Numbered from the stretch's first letter, positions 36,072 to 45,220 are shown. The stretch is DNA of 64,000 bases from Chitinophaga sp. CF418 (GCF_900142925.1 NZ_FRCN01000014.1:186001-250000), one strand, 5' to 3'. A program made the numbers and translations. Notes: generated by a model not told the origin, from the letters alone.

Positions 36072-36105
36072 TACTGTCAAAAAAATAAAACCAAAAGATA
36101 GCATT

Positions 36106-37050
36106 ATGGATACTAAGATAATCGGCGGCAAAATCGCCCAGGCACGAAAGAGGGTAAATATGTCTCAGGCGCAACTTGCCCAATTGCTATTCATCAGCCC
36201 ACAGGCAGTTGGAAAATGGGAACGCGGAGAATCAATACCCGATCTCATTACTATTAACCGGCTCGCGGAAATTCTGGGTGTCGACCTTAACTATTTTTCA
36301 GAAAACTTCCCGTCCACAAACGATGAGATGGCATTTAAAATGCCCCCTGACAGTATTGGCGACATTGAGCAACCGGAACAGGAGATCGCCAACCTTTCCG
36401 ACTCGCCGGAGCAGCAGTTGCTGACGAACTTCAGCGGAAGCGACCTGACAAAGAGTGACTTCGCAGGCGTTACAGCACATAAAATGAAATTTAATGGGAG
36501 TGCATTGCGTGGCTCCGACTTTGCGGGCGCAGACCTGACCGGCAGCAAATTTACGGGCAGCGATGTACGTGAAGCCAATTTCGACGGAACGAATCTGACA
36601 GATTGCACCTTATCCGCCATTAACCTTACGGATGCCACCTTCAACAAGACCATTCTTGTACGCACCGAATTCAGCGCGTCAGAGCTGACCCGCGCAAAAT
36701 TCACAAACGCAAAACTGATTGACGTAAAACTTATCAAGACCGACCTTACAAAAACAATCTTTGAAAACTGCGTCTTTAACAACGTGGACTTTAATTATTC
36801 CGACCTGCGGGGATTATGCCTTGACGGACAGACCTTTATTGGCGTCAAGTTTCACAACGCAGCACTGAATGAAGTCACGTTTAATGGCGCGACACTCAAA
36901 AATGTATCCTTCCGTACAACCTTCGCATTGACCAATAAATATTACCGGGCTATCAATACCATCCGCTTTGACGGCGCGATGATGGATAAGCTGACTTATG
37001 CCTCACTCAAAGGCATTGGGGCCGATTTATCAAAAGTTACAATTATATAA
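36106..37050 (+). CDS. XRE regulator fused to pentapeptide repeats
   Basis: 314 residues from the ATG at 36106 (MDTKIIGGKIAQARKRVNMS). XRE helix-turn-helix at about 5-62 (QAVGKWERGESIPDL), an acidic linker, then about 25 pentapeptide repeats A(D/N)LxX (about 105-290: LTKSDFAGVTAHKMKFNGS and so on). Pentapeptide repeats form a right-handed beta helix that often mimics DNA or mediates contacts. First gene of an operon with an ABC exporter 12 bp downstream. Likely autoregulator and sensor of the exported drug. The set resembles Firmicutes loci. Confidence 0.85.
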   Translation: MDTKIIGGKIAQARKRVNMSQAQLAQLLFISPQAVGKWERGESIPDLITINRLAEILGVDLNYFSENFPSTNDEMAFKMPPDSIGDIEQPEQEIANLSDSPEQQLLTNFSGSDLTKSDFAGVTAHKMKFNGSALRGSDFAGADLTGSKFTGSDVREANFDGTNLTDCTLSAINLTDATFNKTILVRTEFSASELTRAKFTNAKLIDVKLIKTDLTKTIFENCVFNNVDFNYSDLRGLCLDGQTFIGVKFHNAALNEVTFNGATLKNVSFRTTFALTNKYYRAINTIRFDGAMMDKLTYASLKGIGADLSKVTII

Positions 37051-37055
37051 GGAGG
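37049..37055 (+). promoter_or_regulatory. Strong Shine-Dalgarno AAGGAGG
   Basis: A near-perfect SD 7 nt before the ATG at 37063. Such sequences are rare in Bacteroidota, which usually lack SD use, so it marks the operon as an import. Confidence 0.6.
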
Positions 37056-37062
37056 CAAGTAT

Positions 37063-37821
37063 ATGCAAAACAACGCAATTCAAGTGATAGGACTGCAAAA
37101 GTCCTACAGGCAGCTTCATGTCCTGAAAGGAGTAGATTTCGAGGTGGAAAAGGGCAGCATTTTCGCCCTGCTCGGCCCCAATGGCTCAGGCAAGACAACG
37201 ATTGTTAAAATCCTCACCACATTGTTGAAACAAGACAGTGGCCATGTTACTGTAAACGGATTCAACGTTGTGTCAAAACCCGACAATGTACGGCGGTCGA
37301 TTAGTCTGACCGGGCAATTTGCGGCTGTGGACGAGGTCTTAACCGGGCGGGAAAATCTTGTCATGATCGCCAGACTGTGGCACCTTAGCAATCCGCGTCA
37401 GGTCGCAGACGATTTGCTTAGACGCTTAGGTTTGACTGATGCCGCCGACCGCAGGGCTTCTACTTATTCGGGAGGTATGCGCCGCAGGCTGGACATCGCC
37501 ATGAGTCTTGTTGGAAAATCTCCGCTTATTTTCCTCGATGAGCCGACAACCGGACTTGACCCCGAAGCTCGCATTGAGGTTTGGAAGATTGTCAAAGAGC
37601 TTGCTGGTAACGGCACGACAGTATTCCTGACCACCCAGTATCTGGAGGAGGCCGAACAGCTCGCAGATAAGATTGCTATTCTTCATGAGGGTAGGATTAT
37701 CGTGAGCGGCACACTGGCGGAACTGAAAAAGTTGTTCCCGCCTGCAAAGGTTGAATACATTGAAAAACAACCGACGTTGGAGGAGATATTTCTTGCAATT
37801 GTTGGAAAAAAAGAAAAGTAA
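37063..37821 (+). CDS. ABC transporter ATP-binding protein, DrrA/NatA-like
   Basis: 252 residues. Walker A GPNGSGKTT (about 38-46), Q-loop SLTGQFAAVDEVLTG, signature YSGGMRRRLDIA, Walker B LIFLDEPTTGLDPEA, H-loop TTQY (Gln in the usual His position). A C-terminal extension ends EEIFLAIVGKK, as in daunorubicin-type exporters. It powers the adjacent ABC-2 permease for efflux of a drug or toxin. Confidence 0.92.
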   Translation: MQNNAIQVIGLQKSYRQLHVLKGVDFEVEKGSIFALLGPNGSGKTTIVKILTTLLKQDSGHVTVNGFNVVSKPDNVRRSISLTGQFAAVDEVLTGRENLVMIARLWHLSNPRQVADDLLRRLGLTDAADRRASTYSGGMRRRLDIAMSLVGKSPLIFLDEPTTGLDPEARIEVWKIVKELAGNGTTVFLTTQYLEEAEQLADKIAILHEGRIIVSGTLAELKKLFPPAKVEYIEKQPTLEEIFLAIVGKKEK

Positions 37822-37822
37822 A

Positions 37823-38590
37823 ATGGAAACTATAAAGAACTATTTTTTTATGGACATGAGTGTTATGCTTGGACGTTCCATGCGTCATGTCTTCCGCAGC
37901 ATGGACACCATCATCACGGTTACCATCATGCCCATTGCGATGATGCTATTGTTTGTCTATGTGTTGGGCGGCGCCATTCAAACCGGCACCGATAACTATG
38001 TGAATTACCTATTGCCCGGTATACTGCTAATTGCCGTTGCAAATAGTGTAGGCTACGTATCTTTTCGCCTGTTTACCGATGTACAGCGAGGCATATTCGA
38101 GCGTTTCAACTCCATGCCGGTTGCACGTTCGGCCGCATTGTGGGGACACGTGCTGACCTCGTTGGTATCCAACGCAATTTCGGTTGTCGTAATCATTATC
38201 GTAGCGCTCATTATGGGCTTCCGCTCATCGGCCGGGGTATTCTCCTGGCTGGCCGTGGCCGGTATACTCGCGATGTTTACGCTGGCCCTGACATGGATAG
38301 CAGCGATTGCCGGATTGTCGGCAAAAACAGTGGATGGCGCAAGTGCAATCGCCTATCCGATTCACTTCCTACCGCTAATCAGCTCAGCGTTCGTGCCAAC
38401 CAAAACGATGCCGCCGGCCGTGCGTGCCTTTGCAGAAAATCAGCCGCTTACCTCGATCGTAGAGGCCATACGGGCACTACTTTCAAATCAGCCGGTAGGC
38501 AGTGAAATATGGGTTGCTCTTGCATGGTGCGTCGGAATCATGCTCATGGCTTGTGGCCTTGCGATGAGAGTGTATAAGAAACAGGGGTAA
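37823..38590 (+). CDS. ABC-2 type permease, DrrB-like
   Basis: 255 residues from the ATG at 37823; the frame is open from 37751 but overlaps the ATPase gene. Six TM segments (about 30-50, 60-80, 110-130, 140-165, 170-190, 225-245) and the NNSFVPTKTMP-type motif (SSAFVPTKTMPPAVRAFAE) before the last TM. Forms the exporter with the ATPase encoded 1 bp upstream. Probably confers resistance to a peptide or polyketide. Confidence 0.9.
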   Translation: METIKNYFFMDMSVMLGRSMRHVFRSMDTIITVTIMPIAMMLLFVYVLGGAIQTGTDNYVNYLLPGILLIAVANSVGYVSFRLFTDVQRGIFERFNSMPVARSAALWGHVLTSLVSNAISVVVIIIVALIMGFRSSAGVFSWLAVAGILAMFTLALTWIAAIAGLSAKTVDGASAIAYPIHFLPLISSAFVPTKTMPPAVRAFAENQPLTSIVEAIRALLSNQPVGSEIWVALAWCVGIMLMACGLAMRVYKKQG

Positions 38591-38629
38591 AAGGCGGCAG
38601 TTCATTGACAGATGTTCACATGAATTTAA

Positions 38630-38995
38630 TCAGGAACTGATCACTTTTCGATGTTGTCTTCCCCAGTTTATCAAACTTTCAACAATGGGATATAAAGACG
38701 TGCAATAATCAGTCAGCCTATATTCTACCGTTTTGGGGAAATCAGGATCTTCAATCCTTAGCACCAGGTTATTAAGTTCCATCACTTGCAACTCCTTTGA
38801 CAGCATAGCAAAGGTAATGCCTGGTATATTTCTGGCAATCTCCCGGTAACGATAGAGGCCATTGTACAAGGCTACAATGATAGGCATACGCCATTTACCA
38901 TTCAACACATACAGCGCATCCTGGGCATACCTGATTTCTTCCTGGTCTTTAATCGTACAGATGTACGGCTTCTCTTTATTCTCTTCTTTTTCCAT
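38630..38995 (-). CDS. HxlR-family transcriptional regulator
   Basis: 121 residues. Winged helix of the MarR-like HxlR class: ALYVLNGKWRMPIIVALYNG, RYREIARNIPGITFAMLSKELQ and EYRLTDYCTSLYPIV. Divergent from the enoyl-CoA hydratase-like gene with a 95-bp gap and convergent with the permease. Probable regulator of the hydratase gene, in response to an electrophile or redox signal. Confidence 0.9.
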   Translation of the reverse strand: MEKEENKEKPYICTIKDQEEIRYAQDALYVLNGKWRMPIIVALYNGLYRYREIARNIPGITFAMLSKELQVMELNNLVLRIEDPDFPKTVEYRLTDYCTSLYPIVESLINWGRQHRKVISS

Positions 38996-39042
38996 GTGCT
39001 ATGGTTTACTATAGCGTTTTCAAGAGTGAAAAATACACCTTT

Positions 39043-39050
39043 TACTTTTG
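39043..39050 (+). promoter_or_regulatory. -7 promoter element TACTTTTG
   Basis: Matches TAnnTTTG in the HxlR/hydratase gap, 40 nt before the ATG at 39091. TTTT at 39017-39020 is a possible -33. Confidence 0.45.
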
Positions 39051-39090
39051 TTAAAAGAAACAACAAAATTAAAGATACATTCTTGATAAA

Positions 39091-39945
39091 ATGGAACAGA
39101 TTAGCACTTCAATCTTTAAAGAGAAAAATTACAAATTACTGCATCTCAACATCGAAAACGGTGTAGCTAGTGTTACTTTAGACAATGTACCAGTCAATGC
39201 GTTGAGCGGTAAACTGATAAAAGAATTGCGACAGTTACTCAGTGACCTGTCTAAGGATAATGATGTTAAAGTGATCGTATTTGATAGTGCGAATCCCGAT
39301 TTTTTCATCGCCCACGTGGATATCAATATCCTGGAAGAACAAGATATATTGGACGAATTGGGCAAGGCAGCACCAGAAGGGCTGAATATCTTCCAGGCCG
39401 TCGGCGAAATGCTCAGGGAACAACCTCAGCTAACGATTGTAAAATTGAAAGGCATAGCCCGTGGTGGAGGCGCCGAATTTGTCGCAGCTGCCGATATGAG
39501 CTTTGCTTCTTTGGAAAAAGGGAAACTGTCCCAATGTGAAGCCTTGATGGGCATTATACCCGGAGGAGGCGCTACACAATACCTTTCTATGAGAATGACC
39601 CGTGGCCGTTCGTTAGAAGTCATCTTAGGAGCCGATTTGTTCGATGCTGCTACTGCCGAGCGCTATGGCTGGATCAATCGTGCTGTACCAGATATGGAAA
39701 TAGACACGTTCGTAGGCCAAATGGCAAAACATATTGCAGCCTTACCGGAAGGAGTAATAGCAACAGCAAAAAAAGTATTGCCTCCGGTAAGAAATGTAGA
39801 AGGTTTCAAAGCAGAAAATGATGGTTGGGCAACATTGGCATTTTCTCCCAGAACGGCAGAGATTATGAAAGGAGCAATGGAACATGGGGCACAGACCGTA
39901 GAAGGTGAATTAAAGCTGGAAGAACTGCTCAGGAGTTTAATATAG
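39091..39945 (+). CDS. Enoyl-CoA hydratase/isomerase-family protein
   Basis: 284 residues. Crotonase fold: VKLKGIARGGGAEFVAAADMSFAS (oxyanion-hole Gly motif, in pieces) and GIIPGGGATQYLSMRM, then GWINRAVPD. The usual catalytic Glu pair is not both clear, so hydratase versus isomerase or hydrolase activity is open. Divergent from an HxlR regulator that probably controls it. Confidence 0.85.
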   Translation: MEQISTSIFKEKNYKLLHLNIENGVASVTLDNVPVNALSGKLIKELRQLLSDLSKDNDVKVIVFDSANPDFFIAHVDINILEEQDILDELGKAAPEGLNIFQAVGEMLREQPQLTIVKLKGIARGGGAEFVAAADMSFASLEKGKLSQCEALMGIIPGGGATQYLSMRMTRGRSLEVILGADLFDAATAERYGWINRAVPDMEIDTFVGQMAKHIAALPEGVIATAKKVLPPVRNVEGFKAENDGWATLAFSPRTAEIMKGAMEHGAQTVEGELKLEELLRSLI

Positions 39946-40164
39946 TTTACATGGCTGATACTAAATATAAAAAGTACGTTCATCAGGATAGGAGTATCAT
40001 TTCTTTTGTAAACGCCCCGCCCATTGTTTGCCCCCGCCGGGATGTCCACTACATTTGGATATCATATTGGGTAGTACACATGGAAGAGTTAAATTTGCAC
40101 GGTGTATCAGGAAAAGTAGCTGAAGAGTATAGCAAATGTTAATTATAAAACAAGTAATGCGTTG

Positions 40165-40899
40165 ATGAACGTTTCTGATTTTATTATAAATGACAAAGAG
40201 CAAGTAACACTTAACGATGTCTTATTAAGCCATGACAATAAAACAAAAATTGAGCAGCTTATAAAAGAGCACTTCTATATAGAAGAACTGCACAAGTTCG
40301 GGCTACCTGTAAACAATAAATTATTGCTGCATGGCAGTTCCGGTTGTGGTAAAACAACAACGGCCAAAGCAATTGCAAAGGCCTTAAACAAACCACTACT
40401 GATATTAGATCTGAGTAATATTGTGTCTGCCCGCATCGGAGAAACCTCACAGAATATCAAACAGGTTTTCGATAAAGCCATCCGGGAAAAGGCAGTACTG
40501 TTCCTTGACGAATTTGACCAGGTTGGCAAAGCGCGTGGCAATGACGATAAAGATGTTGGAGAAATGCGTAGATTGGTGAATACACTTATACAACTTATCG
40601 ATTACTATCCTGAAAGAGCATTGCTAATCGGAGCCACTAACCATGCACAAATTATAGACAAAGCACTATTAAGACGATTTCAGCTCCATATAGCGTATGA
40701 GATGCCAAGCGCAACTGAACTGGATAAATATTATGATAAACTGCTAAATAAATTCCCCGACGATATGCAGGCGATTAAACGCCGGTATAATATATCATAC
40801 GCAGAAGCAAAGGATGACGCCTATACACAGATAAAAGCCACAGTTCTCAGGAACCTGGAGAATAAGCTCCCCGAAAAAAGCCAGTTAGTCGCAGAATAA
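40165..40899 (+). CDS. AAA+ ATPase
   Basis: 244 residues from the ATG at 40165. Walker A LLHGSSGCGKTTTA (about 51-64), Walker B AVLFLDEFDQVG (about 112-123), sensor 1 GATNH, arginine finger region LLRRF. It resembles the short ATPases that in many bacteria pair with an S8 protease, but no protease adjoins it here. It could act as a chaperone-like remodeller. Separated from the hydratase gene by 219 bp that carry no convincing gene. Confidence 0.82.
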   Translation: MNVSDFIINDKEQVTLNDVLLSHDNKTKIEQLIKEHFYIEELHKFGLPVNNKLLLHGSSGCGKTTTAKAIAKALNKPLLILDLSNIVSARIGETSQNIKQVFDKAIREKAVLFLDEFDQVGKARGNDDKDVGEMRRLVNTLIQLIDYYPERALLIGATNHAQIIDKALLRRFQLHIAYEMPSATELDKYYDKLLNKFPDDMQAIKRRYNISYAEAKDDAYTQIKATVLRNLENKLPEKSQLVAE

Positions 40900-41013
40900 T
40901 GGCGATTCACATATTTCTTTCATGAAGCTTTTTCATGTCTGTTATATTTGGCACTACTTTAATCTGAAGTAATAACTGCTTACGTAAGCGTTTTTTACAG
41001 TAAATTATCAATT

Positions 41014-42081
41014 ATGCGTTGTCTTGTATTATTGCTGGGCATTCTTGGGTTGAGTTATTGCACAACACAGGCACAAAGTGCGGACCTGCTCGTAGTCAAT
41101 AAAATTAAAACAAATGGTAACATCGATGGCAATCTTGCATTTGTGAACCTTACCTCGGGCAAAGTGGTCAAAACTATTCCAGTAGGCAAAGAGCCACATG
41201 AAGTTACAGTTTCAGCAGACAGGCATTATGCCATAGTTAGCAATACAGGTAGCTATCAGGAGCCGGGAAATACCCTATCTGTAATCGATATTGCTGCGCA
41301 AAAAGAGATACACCGGGTCGATCTTGGCCCCTTGTGGAACCCCCATGGCTTAATAGCTATAAATGGCCTGTTTTATTTTACGGCCGAAGGTGCACGTATG
41401 ATTGGCGCTTATGACCCGGCAAGCAACAAGATAGTGTGGCTGAATGGTACAGGACAGGATGGCACACATACATTGGCCGCCACCAGGGACGGAAAATATC
41501 TTGTTTCTACCAATCGCGGCTCTGGAACCATTTCTATATTTTACCTGCACAAACAACGTTGGGGGAACAACAATAATAAAGCTGATAACGAAGAAGAAAA
41601 GCCAGACCCTCTGGCTGCTGGTTCATGGCAGGAAACCATTGTGCCTGTCGGGAGAAACCCCGAAGGTATTGCTGTCAGTCCCGATGACAAACAGGTATGG
41701 GTGGGATTGAAAAATGGTGAAGGGGTAGCTATTGTTGATCTTGCACAACAAAAGAAAGTAGACAGTTTCTTAGTTGATGGTGCTAAACAATTATCAAGAC
41801 TTAAGTTTTCCTTAGACGGTAAATATGTTTTAGGTACCGACAACTGGCCTGATGGTAATCTCGTCATTATAGATGCAGCCAGTCATAAGGTGGTTAAGAC
41901 AATCTCCCTGGGTATGGGAGCCGAGGCTATATTTATCGAACCGGATGGCAGACATGTTCTTGTAGGCGTTACCGGTAAAGACAATGTAGCGGAAATAGAT
42001 CTGCAAACTATGACGATAAGCCGTCGTTTTGAGACGGGTAAAGGGCCGGACGGAATGGCCTGGATCGGAAATGGCAAATAG
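41014..42081 (+). CDS. YncE-like secreted beta-propeller protein
   Basis: 355 residues. Signal peptide about 1-20 (cleavage after TQAQ). Repeats of about 45 residues of the YVTN/NHL type: GNLAFVNLTSGKVVKTIPVG, EPHEVTVSADRHYAIVSN, GRNPEGIAVSPDDKQVWVGL, SRLKFSLDGKYVLG, AEAIFIEPDGRHVLVGV. Such seven-bladed propellers bind metals or other proteins in the periplasm. Not a quinoprotein. Monocistronic, ended by a hairpin. It stands next to the nos operon, whose NosZ has a similar fold, but shows no copper ligands. Confidence 0.8.
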   Translation: MRCLVLLLGILGLSYCTTQAQSADLLVVNKIKTNGNIDGNLAFVNLTSGKVVKTIPVGKEPHEVTVSADRHYAIVSNTGSYQEPGNTLSVIDIAAQKEIHRVDLGPLWNPHGLIAINGLFYFTAEGARMIGAYDPASNKIVWLNGTGQDGTHTLAATRDGKYLVSTNRGSGTISIFYLHKQRWGNNNNKADNEEEKPDPLAAGSWQETIVPVGRNPEGIAVSPDDKQVWVGLKNGEGVAIVDLAQQKKVDSFLVDGAKQLSRLKFSLDGKYVLGTDNWPDGNLVIIDAASHKVVKTISLGMGAEAIFIEPDGRHVLVGVTGKDNVAEIDLQTMTISRRFETGKGPDGMAWIGNGK

Positions 42082-42154
42082 CTGAACGGAACCTCACTCA
42101 GGAAACTCCAGCAAAAAAAGCATGGAAAAATAATAACGGCAAGCTTTAGCAATA

Positions 42155-42188
42155 AAAAAACGGCTCTATTTAAGTAGGGCCGTTTTTT
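42155..42188 (+). terminator. Intrinsic terminator
   Basis: AAAAAACGGC / GCCGTTTTTT arms with an inner CTA/TAG pair, then a T run. Ends the propeller gene transcript. Confidence 0.75.
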
Positions 42189-42659
42189 TATTTAAAATTG
42201 GCCCTACCGCCATTGAATAACAAGTAGCAAACACTGACAGAGTCTGGTCTCCCCGGGCCATCACTGATATTAGCAACGGTAAGTTTAAAGCGTAAATAAA
42301 GATGCTGAATACGGGAATTATGCATCTTATTGTTATTTTTTTAGAACAAGCTTCATGCATCTGATGGTTTGTCCCCTTTTTGTGAGTATTTGTATAAATC
42401 GCTTTCCTTCAGATCATCGACCTCTCCTGTAAGCCCTCCAGGCCTGATCTCTAAGAAACCCTAAATATTTCCGGAAAATAAATAGCAGCTAAGGAGAAAG
42501 ATGCCCCATACACCCATTAAACATGTGATAAACATCATTCTTTTATCACAAAAAGATGATATTTTTCACTATATTCAATGACCCAAATCATAAATAAGTA
42601 ACCGAACAGCCCCGACTTTTGCATAGTGAAGTTCTTGATTCACCAAAAATCTTTCCTTT
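42189..42659. other. nos operon upstream region
   Basis: About 470 bp with no supported gene. Contains the inverted repeat at 42524-42550 and a second, weaker one (ATCATTCTTTT / AAAAAGATGAT) overlapping its 3' arm. Long enough for several regulator sites; the promoter itself is not obvious. Confidence 0.45.
42524..42550. promoter_or_regulatory. Inverted repeat TGTGATAAA-N9-TTTATCACA before the nos operon
   Basis: Perfect 9-bp arms, 110 bp upstream of the cytochrome start. The TGTGA/TCACA ends recall Crp/Fnr half sites, though the spacer is longer than standard. Candidate site for an Fnr-like control of nos expression. Confidence 0.45.
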
Positions 42660-43148
42660 ATGAAACTAAAACTCTTCTGTATCGCCTGTTGTGCAATAAC
42701 CGTTGCACTCTACAGCTGCGGAAACTCCGAACAAAAACCACCACCATCGAATGAAACGGCCGAAACATCCCCCACAGAGCCAGCACCAACACCGGCGGCT
42801 TCCGGAGATGCGAAAGGCGTTGGAAAATTTACGAATGTTCAATTGACACATCCCCTGGATGAAAAGATGATCGCCGCAGGACAACAAACCTACGATATAA
42901 AGTGCGCCTCCTGTCACAAAACGACCGGTGAGAAACTGGTAGGCCCCGGCTGGAAAGGAGTCACAGACCGCAGAACACCTGAGTGGATCATGAATTTCAT
43001 CACCAATACTGATGAGATGTTAAACAAAAACGCTGAAGCACAGGCTATGCTCGAAATCTGTATGGTCAGAATGCCCAATCAGAACCTAAAAGATGAAGAT
43101 GCGCGTGCCATCCTTGAATTCATGCGCAAAACCGATGGTAAGAATTAG
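42660..43148 (+). CDS. Cytochrome c lipoprotein of the nos cluster
   Basis: 162 residues. Lipoprotein signal (ALYSCGN; Cys about 20), a Pro/Thr-rich linker, then a class I cytochrome c domain with heme motif CASCHK (about 81-86) and a Met ligand candidate in RMPNQN. It ends the chain at FMRKTDGKN. Probably shuttles electrons to NosZ, which in clade II operons commonly follows such a gene. 25 bp to nosZ. Confidence 0.85.
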   Translation: MKLKLFCIACCAITVALYSCGNSEQKPPPSNETAETSPTEPAPTPAASGDAKGVGKFTNVQLTHPLDEKMIAAGQQTYDIKCASCHKTTGEKLVGPGWKGVTDRRTPEWIMNFITNTDEMLNKNAEAQAMLEICMVRMPNQNLKDEDARAILEFMRKTDGKN

Positions 43149-43173
43149 TTGAATTCTCTTCTCAATTATATAA

Positions 43174-45162
43174 ATGAATTTTATGAAAAGGCTTTCTTTT
43201 CTAATGATCTGCTGTGCCGTTTTGGGTAGCATGCAAAGTTGTAAAATGAAGAATACTGAATCAGCCGTAAGTGGCGACGCTGCATCCAAAGTATATGTAG
43301 CGCCCGGCAAGTATGATGAATTTTACAATTTCGTCTCCGGCGGTTTTAACGGCCAGGTTACTGTGTATGGCCTACCTTCCGGCAGGCTATTAAAAATGAT
43401 ACCGGTATTTTCGCTGAACCCGGAGAACGGATATGGATATAGTGAGGAAACCAAAGACATGTTGAAAACAACTGCCGGTTATGTTCCCTGGGATGATCAG
43501 CACCACCTGGAGCTATCCCAGACAAACGGAGAACATGATGGCCGCTGGTTATTCGCGAATGCTAACAATACTCCCCGCATTGCCCGTATCGATCTTTCAA
43601 CCTTCAAGACAATGGAGATACTGGAAATTCCGAACAGTGCGGGTAACCACTCTTCACCCTTCATTACTGAGAATACGGAATATGTGGTAGCAGGTACCCG
43701 CTTTGCCGTACCTATGGGCAACGAAGATGTTCCTATCAATTCCTTCAAACAGAACTTTAAAAGTACCGCCACCTTCGTACGTGTAGATAAAACTACCGGC
43801 AATATGGATATCGCCTTCCAGATCATGCTGCCAGGTATGAACCTTGATCTGAGTCATGCAGGTAAAGGCCCTTCTCACGACTGGTTCTTCTTCTCCACCT
43901 ATAATACCGAACAGGCCAATACACTGCTTGAAGTAAATGCTTCACAAAAAGATAAGGACTTCATTGTAGCGGTAAACTGGAAAAAAGCAGAAGAATATGC
44001 CAACGCAGGCAAAGGAAAAAGACTACCTGCCGGATATGTACACAACACTTTTGACGAGCACACACAAAACACTACTTCCACATTGCAGAAAGATGTACTG
44101 GTGCTTGATCCAAAAGATTGTCCTGATATGCTGTATATGATTCCATGTCCTAAATCTCCACATGGATGTGATATAGATCCTACCGGCGAATATATAGTGG
44201 GCAGCGGGAAACTGGCTGCATTGATCCCTGTGTTTTCATTCACCAAACTCCAGGCTGCTATTCAGAATAAAAAATTTGAGGGCGTTTACTACGGCATCCC
44301 TGTGGTAAAATACGAAGAAGCACTGTACGGCGAAGTGAAAAAGCCCGGTTTAGGCCCATTACATACAGAGTTTGATGCAGAAGGTAATGCATATACCTCC
44401 TTCTTCATTTCATCAGAAGTGGTTAAATGGAATATTAAAGACCTTAAAGTAATTGACAGATCTCCTACCTTCTATTCTGTAGGCCACCTGATGGTACCTG
44501 GCGGTGATACGAAGAAACCTTATGGTAAATACCTCGTTGCGTATAACAAGATCACCAAAGACCGCTTCCTCCCAACAGGGCCGGAACTGGCACAGTCTGC
44601 ACAGCTCTACTCCATTGAAGGAGAGAAACTAAAGCTGTTGCTGGACTTCCCCACCTTTGGCGAGCCTCACTATGCACAGGCATTACCCGCCCAGAAAATA
44701 AAGGATAAGAGTACGAAGTTCTACGACATCATGCAGAACAAACACCCATTTATAGCACTCGGTGAAAAGAATGCAAAAGTTATCCGCCAGGGCAACAGGG
44801 TGGATATCTATATGACCGCTATCCGGTCTCATTTAACACCGGATAATATAGAGGGCGTATTCGTCGGCGATGAGATCTATTTCCATGTCACCAATCTTGA
44901 ACAGGATTGGGATGTTCCGCACGGCTTTGCCATAAAGAACAATGCCAACGCTGAGTTGCTGATCATGCCCGGCGAGACATCCACATTGAAATTTATTCCG
45001 GATAAACAAGGCATCTATCCATTCTATTGTACAGACTTCTGTTCTGCTTTGCATCAGGAAATGCAGGGCTATCTGAGAGTTTCCGCTAAAGGCAGCAACG
45101 TACCACTGAAATATGGTACGAATGCTACAGATACAGCAGCCGTACTTACAGCACAAAAATAA
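43174..45162 (+). CDS. nosZ: Nitrous oxide reductase, clade II (Sec-type)
   Basis: 662 residues. Reduces N2O to N2 in the periplasm. Sec/lipoprotein-like signal (MQSCKMKN), no twin-arginine motif, which marks the clade II enzyme. The propeller has the CuZ His clusters: DDQHHLELSQTNGEHDGRW, SHAGKGPSHDW, PKSPHGCDIDPTG, GPLHTEF, GEPHYAQ. The C-terminal cupredoxin domain has the CuA ligands DVPHGF and C619-x3-C623-x3-H627-x2-M630. All active-site residues I can check are present, so it should be functional. A Met at 43183 is an alternative start. Confidence 0.97.
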   Translation: MNFMKRLSFLMICCAVLGSMQSCKMKNTESAVSGDAASKVYVAPGKYDEFYNFVSGGFNGQVTVYGLPSGRLLKMIPVFSLNPENGYGYSEETKDMLKTTAGYVPWDDQHHLELSQTNGEHDGRWLFANANNTPRIARIDLSTFKTMEILEIPNSAGNHSSPFITENTEYVVAGTRFAVPMGNEDVPINSFKQNFKSTATFVRVDKTTGNMDIAFQIMLPGMNLDLSHAGKGPSHDWFFFSTYNTEQANTLLEVNASQKDKDFIVAVNWKKAEEYANAGKGKRLPAGYVHNTFDEHTQNTTSTLQKDVLVLDPKDCPDMLYMIPCPKSPHGCDIDPTGEYIVGSGKLAALIPVFSFTKLQAAIQNKKFEGVYYGIPVVKYEEALYGEVKKPGLGPLHTEFDAEGNAYTSFFISSEVVKWNIKDLKVIDRSPTFYSVGHLMVPGGDTKKPYGKYLVAYNKITKDRFLPTGPELAQSAQLYSIEGEKLKLLLDFPTFGEPHYAQALPAQKIKDKSTKFYDIMQNKHPFIALGEKNAKVIRQGNRVDIYMTAIRSHLTPDNIEGVFVGDEIYFHVTNLEQDWDVPHGFAIKNNANAELLIMPGETSTLKFIPDKQGIYPFYCTDFCSALHQEMQGYLRVSAKGSNVPLKYGTNATDTAAVLTAQK

Positions 45163-45177
45163 ACCTGTTCCTTTACT

Positions 45178-45205
45178 AATGGCAGTACCCGTTGGTACTG
45201 CCATT
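45178..45205 (+). terminator. Hairpin behind nosZ, possible attenuator
   Basis: Perfect 12-bp arms AATGGCAGTACC / GGTACTGCCATT with a CGTT loop, between nosZ and the next gene (16 bp on). The T tract is short (GTTATCTTTT), so it could partly lower expression of the downstream nos genes or protect nosZ mRNA. Confidence 0.55.
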
Positions 45206-45220
45206 GTTATCTTTTGACGC

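Larger units (their letters stand above)
35742..36105. other. Control region of the XRE-ABC operon
   Basis: 364 bp without a supported gene. Contains the palindrome at 35984-35999 and the -7 promoter element at 36064-36071. A frame reaching back to 36010 is open but lies upstream of the promoter element. Confidence 0.45.

Noticed and set aside
36291..36782. 163-residue - strand frame
   Set aside because: Antisense of the pentapeptide repeats, open only because of their periodic codons.
39951..40142. 63-residue + strand frame between hydratase and AAA+ genes
   Set aside because: Composition is not protein-like, no family, and no promoter or spacing evidence.
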